Origin: Mediterraneibacter faecis JCM 15917
GTDB taxonomy: Bacteria > Bacillota > Clostridia > Lachnospirales > Lachnospiraceae
Assembly (NCBI GenBank): GCA_001312505.1
Contig: BBDW01000015.1
Location: forward strand, 1 to 64,000
Reading direction: 5' to 3'
DNA: 64,000 bases
A model generated the notes under the pieces. The model was not told where the DNA came from, ran no database searches, and worked only from the letters and a program-made list of their open reading frames with translations. The position numbers and the translations under genes were made by a program. Shown here one piece after another: positions 57,625 through 64,000 of the stretch (position 1 is its first letter; each line of letters starts with the position of its first letter).

Positions 57625-58323
57625 TTACCAGTCGAGTTCCTGCGCACTGACCTTATGATCGTTCAGATAATTTTTTCGTATCATACCGTCACGAATCCGG
57701 ACAACGCGGTCTGCCATATCTTTGATCGCATCGTTGTGCGTTACCATTACAACTGTATTGCCGTATTTTTGATTGACTGTTTCAATCAGCTTCAGTATTT
57801 CTTTCGACGTTTTATAATCAAGCGCGCCGGTTGGCTCATCACAAAGCAGAATATCAGGATTTTTAACAATCGCCCGCCCAATTGCAGTACGTTGCTGCTG
57901 ACCTCCGGAGAGCTGATTCGGCAGTTTTTTCTGATGTGCAGAAAGACCAAGGGTATCAAGAAGTTCATCTACATCTAACGCGTGATCACTTAAGTAAGCA
58001 CCGACTTCAATATTCTCGCGCACGGTAAGATTCGGAATCAGATTATACATCTGGAAAACATATCCGAGATGCTTCCTTCGGTATTGACTCAAGCGTTTTG
58101 CAGTCATTTTTTCCATCAGTTCGCCTTCAATTGTGATCTGCCCGCTGTCTGCACGGTCAATACCTCCGATGATATTCAGCAAAGTGGATTTTCCCGAGCC
58201 GGAAGGTCCAAGAAGAACACAGAATTCTCCTTTTTCAATCGATAGATCAATGCCTTTTAAGACTTCTACACGACTGTCGCCTTGTCCAAAGGATTTTTTG
58301 ATATTGGTTAAGGATAAAAACAT
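57625..58323 (-). CDS. MacB/LolD-like ABC ATPase
   Basis: The 232-residue cytoplasmic ATPase has Walker A LLGPSGSGKSTLLNIIGG, a Q-loop region YVFQMYNLIPNLTVRENIEVG, signature QLSGGQQQRTAIGRAI, Walker B ILLCDEPTGALD and switch VVMVTHNDAIKDMADRVVRIRDG. It is first in the minus-strand unit ATPase-permease-lipoprotein. The leader contains a C8 run on the plus strand (58330-58337), i.e. G8 in the ribosome-site region, and an inverted repeat GTTAGttatatCTAAC (58433-58448) that may be an operator. No regulator gene adjoins it. Confidence 0.93.
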   Translation of the reverse strand: MFLSLTNIKKSFGQGDSRVEVLKGIDLSIEKGEFCVLLGPSGSGKSTLLNIIGGIDRADSGQITIEGELMEKMTAKRLSQYRRKHLGYVFQMYNLIPNLTVRENIEVGAYLSDHALDVDELLDTLGLSAHQKKLPNQLSGGQQQRTAIGRAIVKNPDILLCDEPTGALDYKTSKEILKLIETVNQKYGNTVVMVTHNDAIKDMADRVVRIRDGMIRKNYLNDHKVSAQELDW

Positions 58324-58519
58324 AGTTCGCCCCCCCCTGTTCTGTGTGAGAATGGAGTTTATCTTAGTTAGGAATACTCTGACTTCAAGAAAGATAGATA
58401 AAGCTCACACATATTAGAAAAGAATAGTTATTGTTAGTTATATCTAACAAAATTATATCACAGAGATGTAAGAAAGGCATTATAAAAAATATACAAAATT
58501 GTGCCTATTTGATATAATG
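58324..58519. promoter_or_regulatory. Upstream region of the ABC exporter operon
   Basis: It contains the G8/C8 run near the ATPase start and GTTAG (58433-58437)/CTAAC (58444-58448), an inverted repeat with a six-base centre. A clear minus-strand promoter could not be fixed. The MITE-like element begins at 58520. Confidence 0.35.
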
Positions 58520-58671
58520 GTTACTGTTCACACGATGTGCGACCAGCAATGCATCTCGCCATTTTAAATCGCCTTTGGCGATGGGGGGGCGAGATGCATT
58601 CAAGCCAAAACATGCATCCTCCGTGTCAATCAGCGGAGCGATTGACAGGGAGTGAACAGTAACATATAATG
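58512..58671. mobile_element. MITE-like element with 12-bp terminal inverted repeats and 8-bp target duplication
   Basis: GTTACTGTTCAC (58520-58531) and GTGAACAGTAAC (58652-58663) are perfect terminal inverted repeats of a 144-base element. Direct repeats ATATAATG flank it on both sides (58512-58519 and 58664-58671), the expected mark of insertion. Inside, AATGCATCTCGCC (58548-58560) pairs with GGCGAGATGCATT (58588-58600), ATCGCC-TTT-GGCGAT (58568-58582) forms an inner hairpin, and TGTCAATC (58624-58631) pairs with GATTGACA (58640-58647). It has no coding capacity, so it would depend on a transposase encoded elsewhere. A G7 run (58583-58589) lies in the loop. Confidence 0.85.
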
Positions 58672-58723
58672 ACTTTATATGAAACAATCCGCAGGTATTG
58701 TAGTTGGAGATAAAAGCAAAAAA

Positions 58724-58743
58724 ACAAAATGGTGTCCGACACC
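58724..58743 (+). promoter_or_regulatory. Palindrome GGTGTCCGACACC upstream of hypB
   Basis: GGTGTC-C-GACACC is a perfect palindrome with a central C, about 17 bases before the hypB start, next to a G8 run that forms the ribosome site. It may be an operator or a small hairpin that affects translation. Confidence 0.4.
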
Positions 58744-58759
58744 AGGGGGGGGAGAACGC

Positions 58760-59429
58760 ATGGAAAAAGCAAAAGTAATAGAATTAAAAGAGACAATTCT
58801 TGAAGACAACAATGCAGATGCACAGGTACTGCGCCAGGAATTAAAGGCACAGAAGACATGTCTGATGAATCTGATGTCCAGTCCGGGAAGTGGAAAGACA
58901 AGTACACTTCTGGCATTGAAACCTCATTTTGAAGGAAAAATCAAATGGGGGCGTGATGGAAGCAGATATTGATTCTGACGTGGATGCGAATACACTGATC
59001 GATGCTGGAATTCCATCGATTCAGCTGCATACCGGTGGGATGTGTCATCTGGATGCAGATATGACACGACAGGGAATCAGAGCGTTTGAAAGAGATGATC
59101 TGGACTTTGTTGTACTTGAGAATATAGGGAATCTTGTTTGTCCGGCTGAGTTTGATACAGGTGCAAACTTTAATCTGACGATTCTTTCTGTTCCGGAAGG
59201 AGATGACAAACCGGCGAAATATCCGCTGATGTATGAAGTATCTGACGTGTTAGTGATAAACAAAATCGATGCATTACCTGTTTTTGATTTCCGAAAAGAC
59301 TATGTTGAAGCATGTGCAAGAAGATTGAATCCACAGATTAAGATTTTTTACATCTCTGCAAAGACAGGAGAGGGTGTGAAGGAACTGGCTGATTATCTGT
59401 TGGAAAAGATACAGGAAGTGAATGCATAA
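58760..59429 (+). CDS. hypB: HypB-type nickel-insertion GTPase, first copy (frame disrupted at 58947)
   Basis: HypB is a SIMIBI GTPase that helps insert nickel into [NiFe] hydrogenase. Restored length is about 222 residues. P-loop LMSSPGSGKTSTLL, then MEADIDSDVDANTLIDAGIPSIQLHTGGMCHLDADM with the metal-site Cys-His, LENIGNLVCPAEFDTG, and G4 motif VINKIDALPVFDF. There is no N-terminal histidine-rich stretch. As written, G5 at 58947-58951 (expected G4) breaks KIKWGVMEADID. ATG 58760 follows a G8 run; a longer in-frame start at 58679 is not favoured. A second copy follows 25 bases on. No hypA, hypC-F or hydrogenase gene is in the window. Confidence 0.9.
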
Positions 59430-59454
59430 GATGTTGAAGAAAGGGAATAAAAAC

Positions 59455-60123
59455 ATGGGAAATGTCAGAGTGATTGAGATTAAAGAAAGCGTGTTTGCAG
59501 ATAATGATGCTACTTCAAAGGCAATCCGCGAGAAAATGAGTGCGCAGGGAACACTATTTTTAAATGTTATGTCCGGACCAGGGAGTGGAAAAACTACACT
59601 GCTAAGCGCAATGATCAACAGAATGAAAGATCAGCTGAGAATCGGTGAGATGGATGTAGATATTGAGACAAGTTTAGATGCACAGAGAGTCGCAGATCTG
59701 ACAGGGGGGGTAGAATCTATTCAGATCCATAACTGTGGATTGTGCCATATTGATGCAGATATGGTATCCCGTGCATTGCTTGAGTATGATACAGAGAATC
59801 TTGATCTGTTAATTCTTGAAAATATAGGGAATCTGGTGTGCCCGGCAGAGTTTGACACAGGTGCTCATAAGAACGTGATGCTTCTTAGTGTGCCGGAAGG
59901 AGATGACAAACCACTGAAATATCCGTTGATGTTTCAGGTAAGTGATCTGGTATTGATCAATAAAATAGATACTCTGGAGTATTTTGATTTTGACTTCGAA
60001 GTTGCGAAACAACGGATTCTGAAATTAAATCCAAATGCAGTTGTTTTTCCAGTCAGCGCGAAGACGGGAAAAGGAATTGAGAGAGTGATGGACTGGATTA
60101 TGGAAGAAAGAGAAAAGTTATAA
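59455..60123 (+). CDS. hypB: HypB-type nickel-insertion GTPase, second copy
   Basis: The 222-residue protein parallels its upstream neighbour: P-loop VMSGPGSGKTTLLSAM, EMDVDIETSLDAQRVADLTGG-VESIQIHNCGLCHIDADM, LENIGNLVCPAEFDTGAHKNVMLLSVPEGDDKPLKYPLMFQVSDLVLINKID, and VFPVSAKTGKGIERVM. The 30-odd residues around LVCPAEFDTG and SVPEGDDKP are nearly identical in the two, so this is an old tandem duplication. G7 at 59704-59710 gives TGGVE where TGVE is likely. ATG 59455 follows AAAGGGAAT. The two may form a heterodimer or serve different nickel enzymes. Confidence 0.9.
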   Translation: MGNVRVIEIKESVFADNDATSKAIREKMSAQGTLFLNVMSGPGSGKTTLLSAMINRMKDQLRIGEMDVDIETSLDAQRVADLTGGVESIQIHNCGLCHIDADMVSRALLEYDTENLDLLILENIGNLVCPAEFDTGAHKNVMLLSVPEGDDKPLKYPLMFQVSDLVLINKIDTLEYFDFDFEVAKQRILKLNPNAVVFPVSAKTGKGIERVMDWIMEEREKL

Positions 60124-60136
60124 TTATTTCAGATAT

Positions 60137-60173
60137 AAAAAGGGCTTCCCATGATTGAAGGGAGGTCCTTTTT
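60137..60173 (+). terminator. Terminator after the hypB pair
   Basis: AAAAAGGgCtTCCC pairs with GGGAgGtCCTTTTT around ATGATTGAA. T-run on the 3' side, A-run on the 5' side, so it may work in both directions with the convergent gene. Confidence 0.75.
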
Positions 60174-60197
60174 GAAAAACGGATTGATTATTATATC

Positions 60198-60683
60198 TTA
60201 TACATGCGTGCAGTCAGGTTCAGGTTGAAGTCGTTTTGCCACAAAAGAAAGCATGCTTTCGAGTACCTGACATTTATTGTTACAGACAGGGCAGAGGATG
60301 GAAGATACATTTTCTTCTGATTGGGTCGGGACGGTTTCTTGTGATAAGAAAATAAAATCGTATAAATATTCAAAAAATTCTTTATTCGTTGGTTTTCTGT
60401 CCATATAGGTTCTGTTGAAAATCATTTCAAGAATAGTTTTATTTTCCGAAGTCCAGATTGCATTGACCGTGTTGCGGATGTTTTTTTCTACACAAGACCA
60501 GCTTGTCTCATAATGGGCAGCAATATCGATGTACAAAGCTTTGGTAATATTGGATACACGAGTCTGATCCTCGTTTATCAAGAGTAATCCATACACAATG
60601 TAATCATAACCAAGACTAGTTCTGGCAGCAATAAGTTTATCAAGTGTAGATTTGATTTCAATTACGAGTGTATTGTGGTTCAT
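60198..60683 (-). CDS. Orphan Spo0A C-terminal (DNA-binding) domain protein with cysteine-rich tail
   Basis: The 161-residue protein consists of a Spo0A-type DNA-binding domain (LDKLIAARTSLGYDYIVYGLLLINEDQTRVSNITKALYIDIAAHYETSWSCVEKNIRNTVNAIW, NRKPTNKEF-like RKPTNKEFFEYL) without any receiver domain. The tail has ILCPVCNNKCQVLE, a CxxCxxxC group that could bind zinc or a cluster. Spo0A is the master regulator of sporulation and normally needs an N-terminal receiver, so this protein must be controlled differently. It is convergent with hypB. Its ribosome site lies in an G8 run (plus-strand C8, 60690-60697). Confidence 0.8.
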   Translation of the reverse strand: MNHNTLVIEIKSTLDKLIAARTSLGYDYIVYGLLLINEDQTRVSNITKALYIDIAAHYETSWSCVEKNIRNTVNAIWTSENKTILEMIFNRTYMDRKPTNKEFFEYLYDFIFLSQETVPTQSEENVSSILCPVCNNKCQVLESMLSFVAKRLQPEPDCTHV

Positions 60684-60827
60684 GAGAGTCCCCCCCCTTA
60701 AAAAGTAATGTAGATAAGAAGGAAGAGCCTGTTCTTGATATCATATCTATTATATACGTATTTATTATATTTGTAATGACAAAATTTATGAGTGACTTAA
60801 CAAATTTTTAAGGGGGGGAATTATCAC

Positions 60828-60855
60828 TTGATTTTTCAAGAAGAAATGATATAAT
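60828..60855 (+). promoter_or_regulatory. tRNA-Ser promoter
   Basis: TTGATT (60828-60833) and TATAAT (60850-60855) are 16 bases apart, 35 bases before the tRNA. A G7 run (60812-60818) lies just upstream. Confidence 0.6.
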
Positions 60856-60889
60856 TAAAAAGATGTCTGTTAAGACAAAAATATCATAT

Positions 60890-60979
60890 GGAGTTGTATC
60901 GAAGTGGTCATAACGGGGGGGCGCACTCGAAATGCGTTAGCCTCCGGGGGGCACGTGGGTTCGAATCCCACCAACTCCG
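60890..60979 (+). tRNA. tRNA-Ser (anticodon CGA), with surplus G residues
   Basis: Acceptor GGAGTTG (60890-60896) pairs with CAACTCC (60972-60978). The T arm GTGGG-TTCGAAT-CCCAC and the anticodon arm GCGCA-CTCGAAA-TGCGT are intact; the anticodon CGA reads UCG. The long variable arm supports serine. A run of G7 (60915-60921) lies between the D stem and the anticodon stem where about G4 is expected, and G6 (60946-60951) lies in the variable arm. CCA is not encoded. As written the D-arm/anticodon junction would be three bases too long. Confidence 0.88.
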
Positions 60980-61030
60980 TTTGTGTATTTACCATGTAGG
61001 TATCATTATAACGATAAGTAAAAGTAAGAA

Positions 61031-61075
61031 AAAAGCACTAACAGAAGAGATATCACTCTTCTGAAGGTGCTTTTT
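61031..61075. terminator. Bidirectional terminator between tRNA-Ser and the DtxR gene
   Basis: AAAAGCAC (61031-61038) with CAGAAGAG (61042-61049) pair with CTCTTCTG (61056-61063) and GTGC (61067-61070), followed by TTTTT. It can serve the tRNA and the convergent regulator. Confidence 0.75.
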
Positions 61076-61079
61076 CGTT

Positions 61080-61448
61080 TTAAGAATGAGAAACAATATG
61101 TTTTTTAATTGCGTTGAAACTTTCCTCGCTGATTACATGCTCCATACGACAAGCATCATCAGCGGCAATCTGTGGGTCAACACCGAGTCTCTCAAGCCAG
61201 GAAGAGAGAAGCGTGTGACGCTCATATATCATGTCAGCAATTGCCTGTCCAGATTCTGTCAATGTAATATAGCCCTCACGAGATACAATAATATGTTCGC
61301 TTTCTCTGAGTTTTTTCATTGCTACACTGACACTTGATTTCTTAAAGTTAAGCTCTGTTGCAATGTCGACGGCACGTACGACAGGAAGCTTCTTGCTTAA
61401 CATGAGGATTGTCTCCAGATAATTTTCAGATGATTCATTTACATGCAT
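61080..61448 (-). CDS. DtxR/MntR-family metal-dependent repressor
   Basis: The 122-residue protein has a DtxR winged helix (ENYLETILMLSKKLPVVRAVDIATELNFKKSSVSVAMKKLRESEHIIVSREGYITLTESGQAIA) and dimerisation/metal domain (RHTLLSSWLERLGVDPQIAADDACRMEHVISEESFNAIKKHI). Metal ligands typical of the family lie in the D-x-C-x-x-E-H segment. It lacks the SH3-like third domain, as MntR does. It is divergent from feoA-feoA-feoB, whose promoter carries an inverted repeat fitting such a repressor, so ferrous-iron control of feo is the likely job. GGAGG lies about 9 bases before the ATG. Confidence 0.9.
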   Translation of the reverse strand: MHVNESSENYLETILMLSKKLPVVRAVDIATELNFKKSSVSVAMKKLRESEHIIVSREGYITLTESGQAIADMIYERHTLLSSWLERLGVDPQIAADDACRMEHVISEESFNAIKKHIVSHS

Positions 61449-61757
61449 AGGTAATGGCCTCCTCTATATAAATTAGAATTTATTCGTATCACTATTCACA
61501 GTGAATTTTCATGTCTTTTCTTAGTATATCATAATTTATTCCTGACAGCAAACAATTTGCCAGACAAATTCAACATTGGCGTTGAACAGAAAAAATTAGA
61601 AAAACTGCAAATTAGTCATTGACAACTAATGAGAATTAGCATATACTAACTTACGAACAGAAGAGAAAATGAAAAAATTATCAATCTCAACTGTTTTTAA
61701 TAATCTATATCAAATGGAAATGGATTCCAATATCATTTTAGAAAGAAGCGTGAGATT
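61449..61757. promoter_or_regulatory. feo promoter and metal-repressor operator region
   Basis: TTGACA (61619-61624) and TATACT (61642-61647) are 17 bases apart. The spacer contains CTAAT-gaga-ATTAG (61626-61639), and TTAGT (61612-61616) pairs with ACTAA (61625-61629), giving overlapping inverted repeats that suit a DtxR/Fur-type repressor. On the regulator side, ATTCAC-A-GTGAAT (61494-61506) is a second palindrome. The stretch 61660-61757 is leader sequence with no further features seen. Confidence 0.6.
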
Positions 61758-61966
61758 ATGCCACTTACAATGGCCAACATTGGCGAAGCAATACAATTAA
61801 GAGAGTAAGCGGAAATGATGAGACGAAGCGTTTTCTTGCAAATCTTGGATTTGTGCCCGGAGCAGAAGTGATCGTGCTATCTGCAATTGGCGGTAACGTT
61901 ATTGTTAATATTAAAGATTCGAGAGTAGCAGTAAATGCTGATATGGCGCGCCATATTATGATCTGA
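61758..61966 (+). CDS. feoA: FeoA-like protein, first copy (frame disrupted near 61796)
   Basis: Restored, the small SH3-like protein is 69 residues: MPLTMANIGEAIQIKRVSGNDETKRFLANLGFVPGAEVIVLSAIGGNVIVNIKDSRVAVNADMARHIMI. The pattern G-(F/I)-V-P-G-(A/S) and the final R-x-A-x-x-x-x-x-A-x-x-I are typical of FeoA. As written, ATACAATTAAG near 61791-61801 lacks one A (expected CAAATTAAG). Because of the break it is easy to miss. It precedes a second feoA and feoB. FeoA proteins assist ferrous iron uptake through FeoB. Confidence 0.82.
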
Positions 61967-62019
61967 TTGAGACGCCGAAAAAGTGATAAGTAAAGTAAAG
62001 AAAGGAAGGAGTATGTGTT

Positions 62020-62241
62020 ATGACTTTGGGTGATGCAAAAGTAGGAACTACTGTTGTAGTTACAAAAATCGATGGAGACAGTGCTTACAAACGCCGTATT
62101 ATGGATATGGGGGGGATCACAAAAGGAAGTGAACTTTTTATCAGAAAAGTTGCACCACTTGGTGATCCGGTTGAAATTACAGTCCGTGGATACGAACTTA
62201 CTGTCAGAAAAGCGGATGCACAGTGTGTAGAAGTTAAATAA
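62020..62241 (+). CDS. feoA: FeoA-like protein, second copy
   Basis: The 73-residue cytoplasmic protein reads GDAKVGTTVVVTKIDGDSAYKRRIMDMGG-ITKGSELFIRKVAPLGDPVEITVRGYELTVRKADAQCVEV, a standard FeoA. The conserved motif is normally RIMDMGITKG; G7 at 62109-62115 inserts one glycine. AAGGAAGGAG precedes the ATG. It differs from the first copy in sequence, so the pair is not a recent duplication. It lies 54 bases before feoB. Confidence 0.92.
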   Translation: MTLGDAKVGTTVVVTKIDGDSAYKRRIMDMGGITKGSELFIRKVAPLGDPVEITVRGYELTVRKADAQCVEVK

Positions 62242-62295
62242 AACCTTATATGCAGAATAGCCTGATTGATATAACTTAAGGAGGTAAAGAGAGTA

Positions 62296-64000
62296 ATGGC
62301 AATCACAATTGCACTTGCAGGAAACCCGAACTGTGGTAAGACAACACTGTTTAATGCTCTTACAGGAGCAAACCAGTATGTTGGTAACTGGCCGGGCGTA
62401 ACGGTAGAAAAAAAAGAAGGTAAGATCAAGAACAAGAAGTATAAAAAGGAAGATGTTACAGTAACTGACCTTCCGGGAATCTATTCCCTTTCTCCATATA
62501 CACTTGAGGAGGTTGTCAGCCGTGATTATGTTCTGAATGAGAATCCGGATGTAATCGTTGACCTTGTTGATGCAACAAACATTGAACGTAACCTGTATCT
62601 TACAACACAGCTTGTTGAGACAGGGGGGGTACCGGTTGTAATCGCATTGAACATGTGCGATCTTCTCGCTAAGAGAGGTATTAAGATTGATGTCAAACGT
62701 CTTTCCATGCTGATCGGATGCCCAATTGTTGAGATTTCAGCATTGAAGCAGAAAGGTCTGGATGAACTGATCGATGAAGCAATCAAAGTTGCAAAGCAGA
62801 AGGAAGTAAAACTTCCTAGTGAGATCTTTGCAAAAGATATAGAAGCTGCTGTAGAAAGCGTAAAGGAAATCCTTCCTGATACAATTACAGAAGATAAAAA
62901 AGATGGTACGCTGTAAAGTTCCTTGAAAATGACAGCAAAGTTGTAGATCAGATAAAGCTCTCAGGTGCAGCAAAAGCAGTTGTTGAAGATGAAAGAACAA
63001 AACTGGAAAAGAAACATGATGACGATATGGAAAGTATTGTAACTGACGGACGTTATCAGTTTATCCAGAAGATTGTCGGAACTACTGTTAAAAAAGCAAA
63101 AGAAAAACTGACAACATCGGATAAGATTGACCGTATCGTTACAAACCGAATCCTTGGTATTCCGATTTTTATCGCAGTTATGTGGCTTGTATATTACATA
63201 TCTGTCACAACAGTAGGTACATTTGTAACAGACTGGACAAATGATACATTCGTTGGAGCAATCCAGAATGCAGTCGGAGGATTCCTTACGAATATCGGAG
63301 CAAGTGACCTGATTAACGGACTTGTAGTGGATGGTATCATCGGCGGACTTGGAGCAGTACTTGGATTCGTTCCACAGATGGCGATTCTGTTCCTCTTCCT
63401 GTCTATTCTTGAAGACTGTGGATACATGGTACGTATTGCATTCGTCATGGACCGTGTGTTCAGACATTTCGGACTTTCAGGCAAGAGCTTTATTCCTCTT
63501 CTGATTTCTTCAGGATGTGGAATCCCTGGAATCATGGCTTCCAAGACAATTGAGCAGGACAACGACAGACGTCTTACAATCATGACAGCAACATTTATTC
63601 CATGTGGAGCAAAACTTCCGGTTATCGCTATGATGGGTGGAGTTATTGCCGGTGAAGTAGCAGGATATCAGGAGAGCTCCTTCATTGCACCACTGATGTA
63701 CTTTGTAGGAATCGTTGCAGTACTTGTTTCTGCAATCATCCTGAAGAAGACAAAACCTTTCTCAGGAAAACCGGCTCCGTTCGTAATGGAGCTTCCACAG
63801 TACCATATTCCACAGGCTAAGACAGTTCTCCTTCATGTTTGGGAGAGACTGAAAGGATTCATCATCAAAGCCGGAACAATCCTGTTCCTTGCATGCGTAG
63901 TAATGTGGTTCCTTGGAGGATTCGGATTTACAGCAGATGGATTCGGACTTGTAGAAGACAGCGCAGACAGCTTAATGGCAGCAATCGGCGGAGTGATCGC
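62296..64000 (+). CDS. feoB: Ferrous iron transport protein B, partial at right edge (frame disrupted near 62900)
   Basis: FeoB is the membrane Fe2+ transporter with an N-terminal GTPase. G motifs: LAGNPNCGKTTLFNALTG, NWPGVTVEKKEG, LPGIYSLSPYTLEEVVSRDY, and NMCDL. After the helical linker the membrane part shows the gate regions GLGAVLGFVPQMAILFLFLSILEDCGYMVRIAFVMD, LLISSGCGIPGIMASKTIEQDNDRRLTIMTATFIPCGAKLPVI and KAGTILFLACVVMWFL. As written, GATAAAAAAGATGG at 62893-62906 lacks an A (expected DKKRWYAVKFLENDSKVVDQIKLS). G7 at 62623-62629 makes ETGG-VPVV where ETGVPVV is expected. The C-terminus lies beyond the window. Confidence 0.95.

Noticed and set aside
58679..58759. An N-terminal extension of hypB1 (MKQSAGIVVGDKSKKTKW...)
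   Set aside because: It has no ribosome site, runs through the palindrome GGTGTCCGACACC and the G8 run, and is unlike HypB N-termini. The ATG at 60 has the G-rich ribosome site.
60790..60870. An attachment site at tRNA-Ser
   Set aside because: No integrase or direct copy of the tRNA 3' end is visible in the window.

Overview
The window looks like chromosomal DNA from a gut-type anaerobic, low-GC Firmicute, most likely a Lachnospiraceae (Dorea/Blautia/Ruminococcus-like). This rests on a T-box in front of leuS, an anaerobic NrdG activase, a Spo0A-type DNA-binding domain, PRD/PTS regulators, strong AGGAGG-type ribosome sites, and overall protein flavour. No rRNA, CRISPR array, prophage or replication origin was seen. 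One tRNA-Ser is present.

Layout. 0-10 kb: an Rpn-like protein cut by the left edge, a hybrid sensor kinase, nrdG, T-box + leuS, an orphan HicB-like antitoxin with an operator-like promoter, a TetR regulator and a divergent radical SAM/SPASM protein. 10-17 kb: arginine biosynthesis, with argG on the minus strand and argC-GNAT-argJ-argB-argD on the plus strand; both promoters contain the same TTGCATA element. 17-28 kb: YdcZ-like transporter, comEA, a two-component pair, a GerMN lipoprotein, comEC, holA, lepA and hemW. 27.6-36 kb: L-ascorbate catabolism (PRD regulator, ulaG, PTS IIA/IIC/IIB, ulaE, an uncharacterised beta-propeller-like protein, ulaF). 36-40 kb: fructose uptake (fruK, fruA, a DeoR regulator). 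40-45.5 kb: a patchwork of decayed genes (bcp remnant, ABC fragment, CoA-transferase with internal deletions) around ldh and an SDR, then two DtxR-like regulators sharing a C-terminal domain. 45.9-50.2 kb: DUF454, YgbA_NO and a CydDC-like ABC exporter pair. 50-58 kb: an AEC permease, a helicase-like remnant, an ECF sigma/anti-sigma pair with a small secreted protein, and on the minus strand a MacB-like ABC exporter with a coiled-coil lipoprotein. 58.5-64 kb: a MITE-like element with terminal inverted repeats and an 8-bp target duplication, two tandem hypB GTPases, an orphan Spo0A_C protein, tRNA-Ser, and a DtxR regulator divergent from feoA-feoA-feoB.

A dominant oddity runs through everything. 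Runs of seven or eight G (or C) are far too common. Where the protein family is well known they usually add one Gly or Pro to a conserved motif, as if a run of 4 or 5 had gained 3 bases. Other runs gained 1 or 2 bases and break the frame. Together with scattered single-base losses, about 22 otherwise complete genes are frameshifted as written. The simplest reading is homopolymer error in the sequence rather than biology, so these genes are annotated as whole, frame-disrupted genes. A smaller set (bcp, CoA-transferase, ABC tail, helicase tail, possible solute-binding tail) look like genuine decay.
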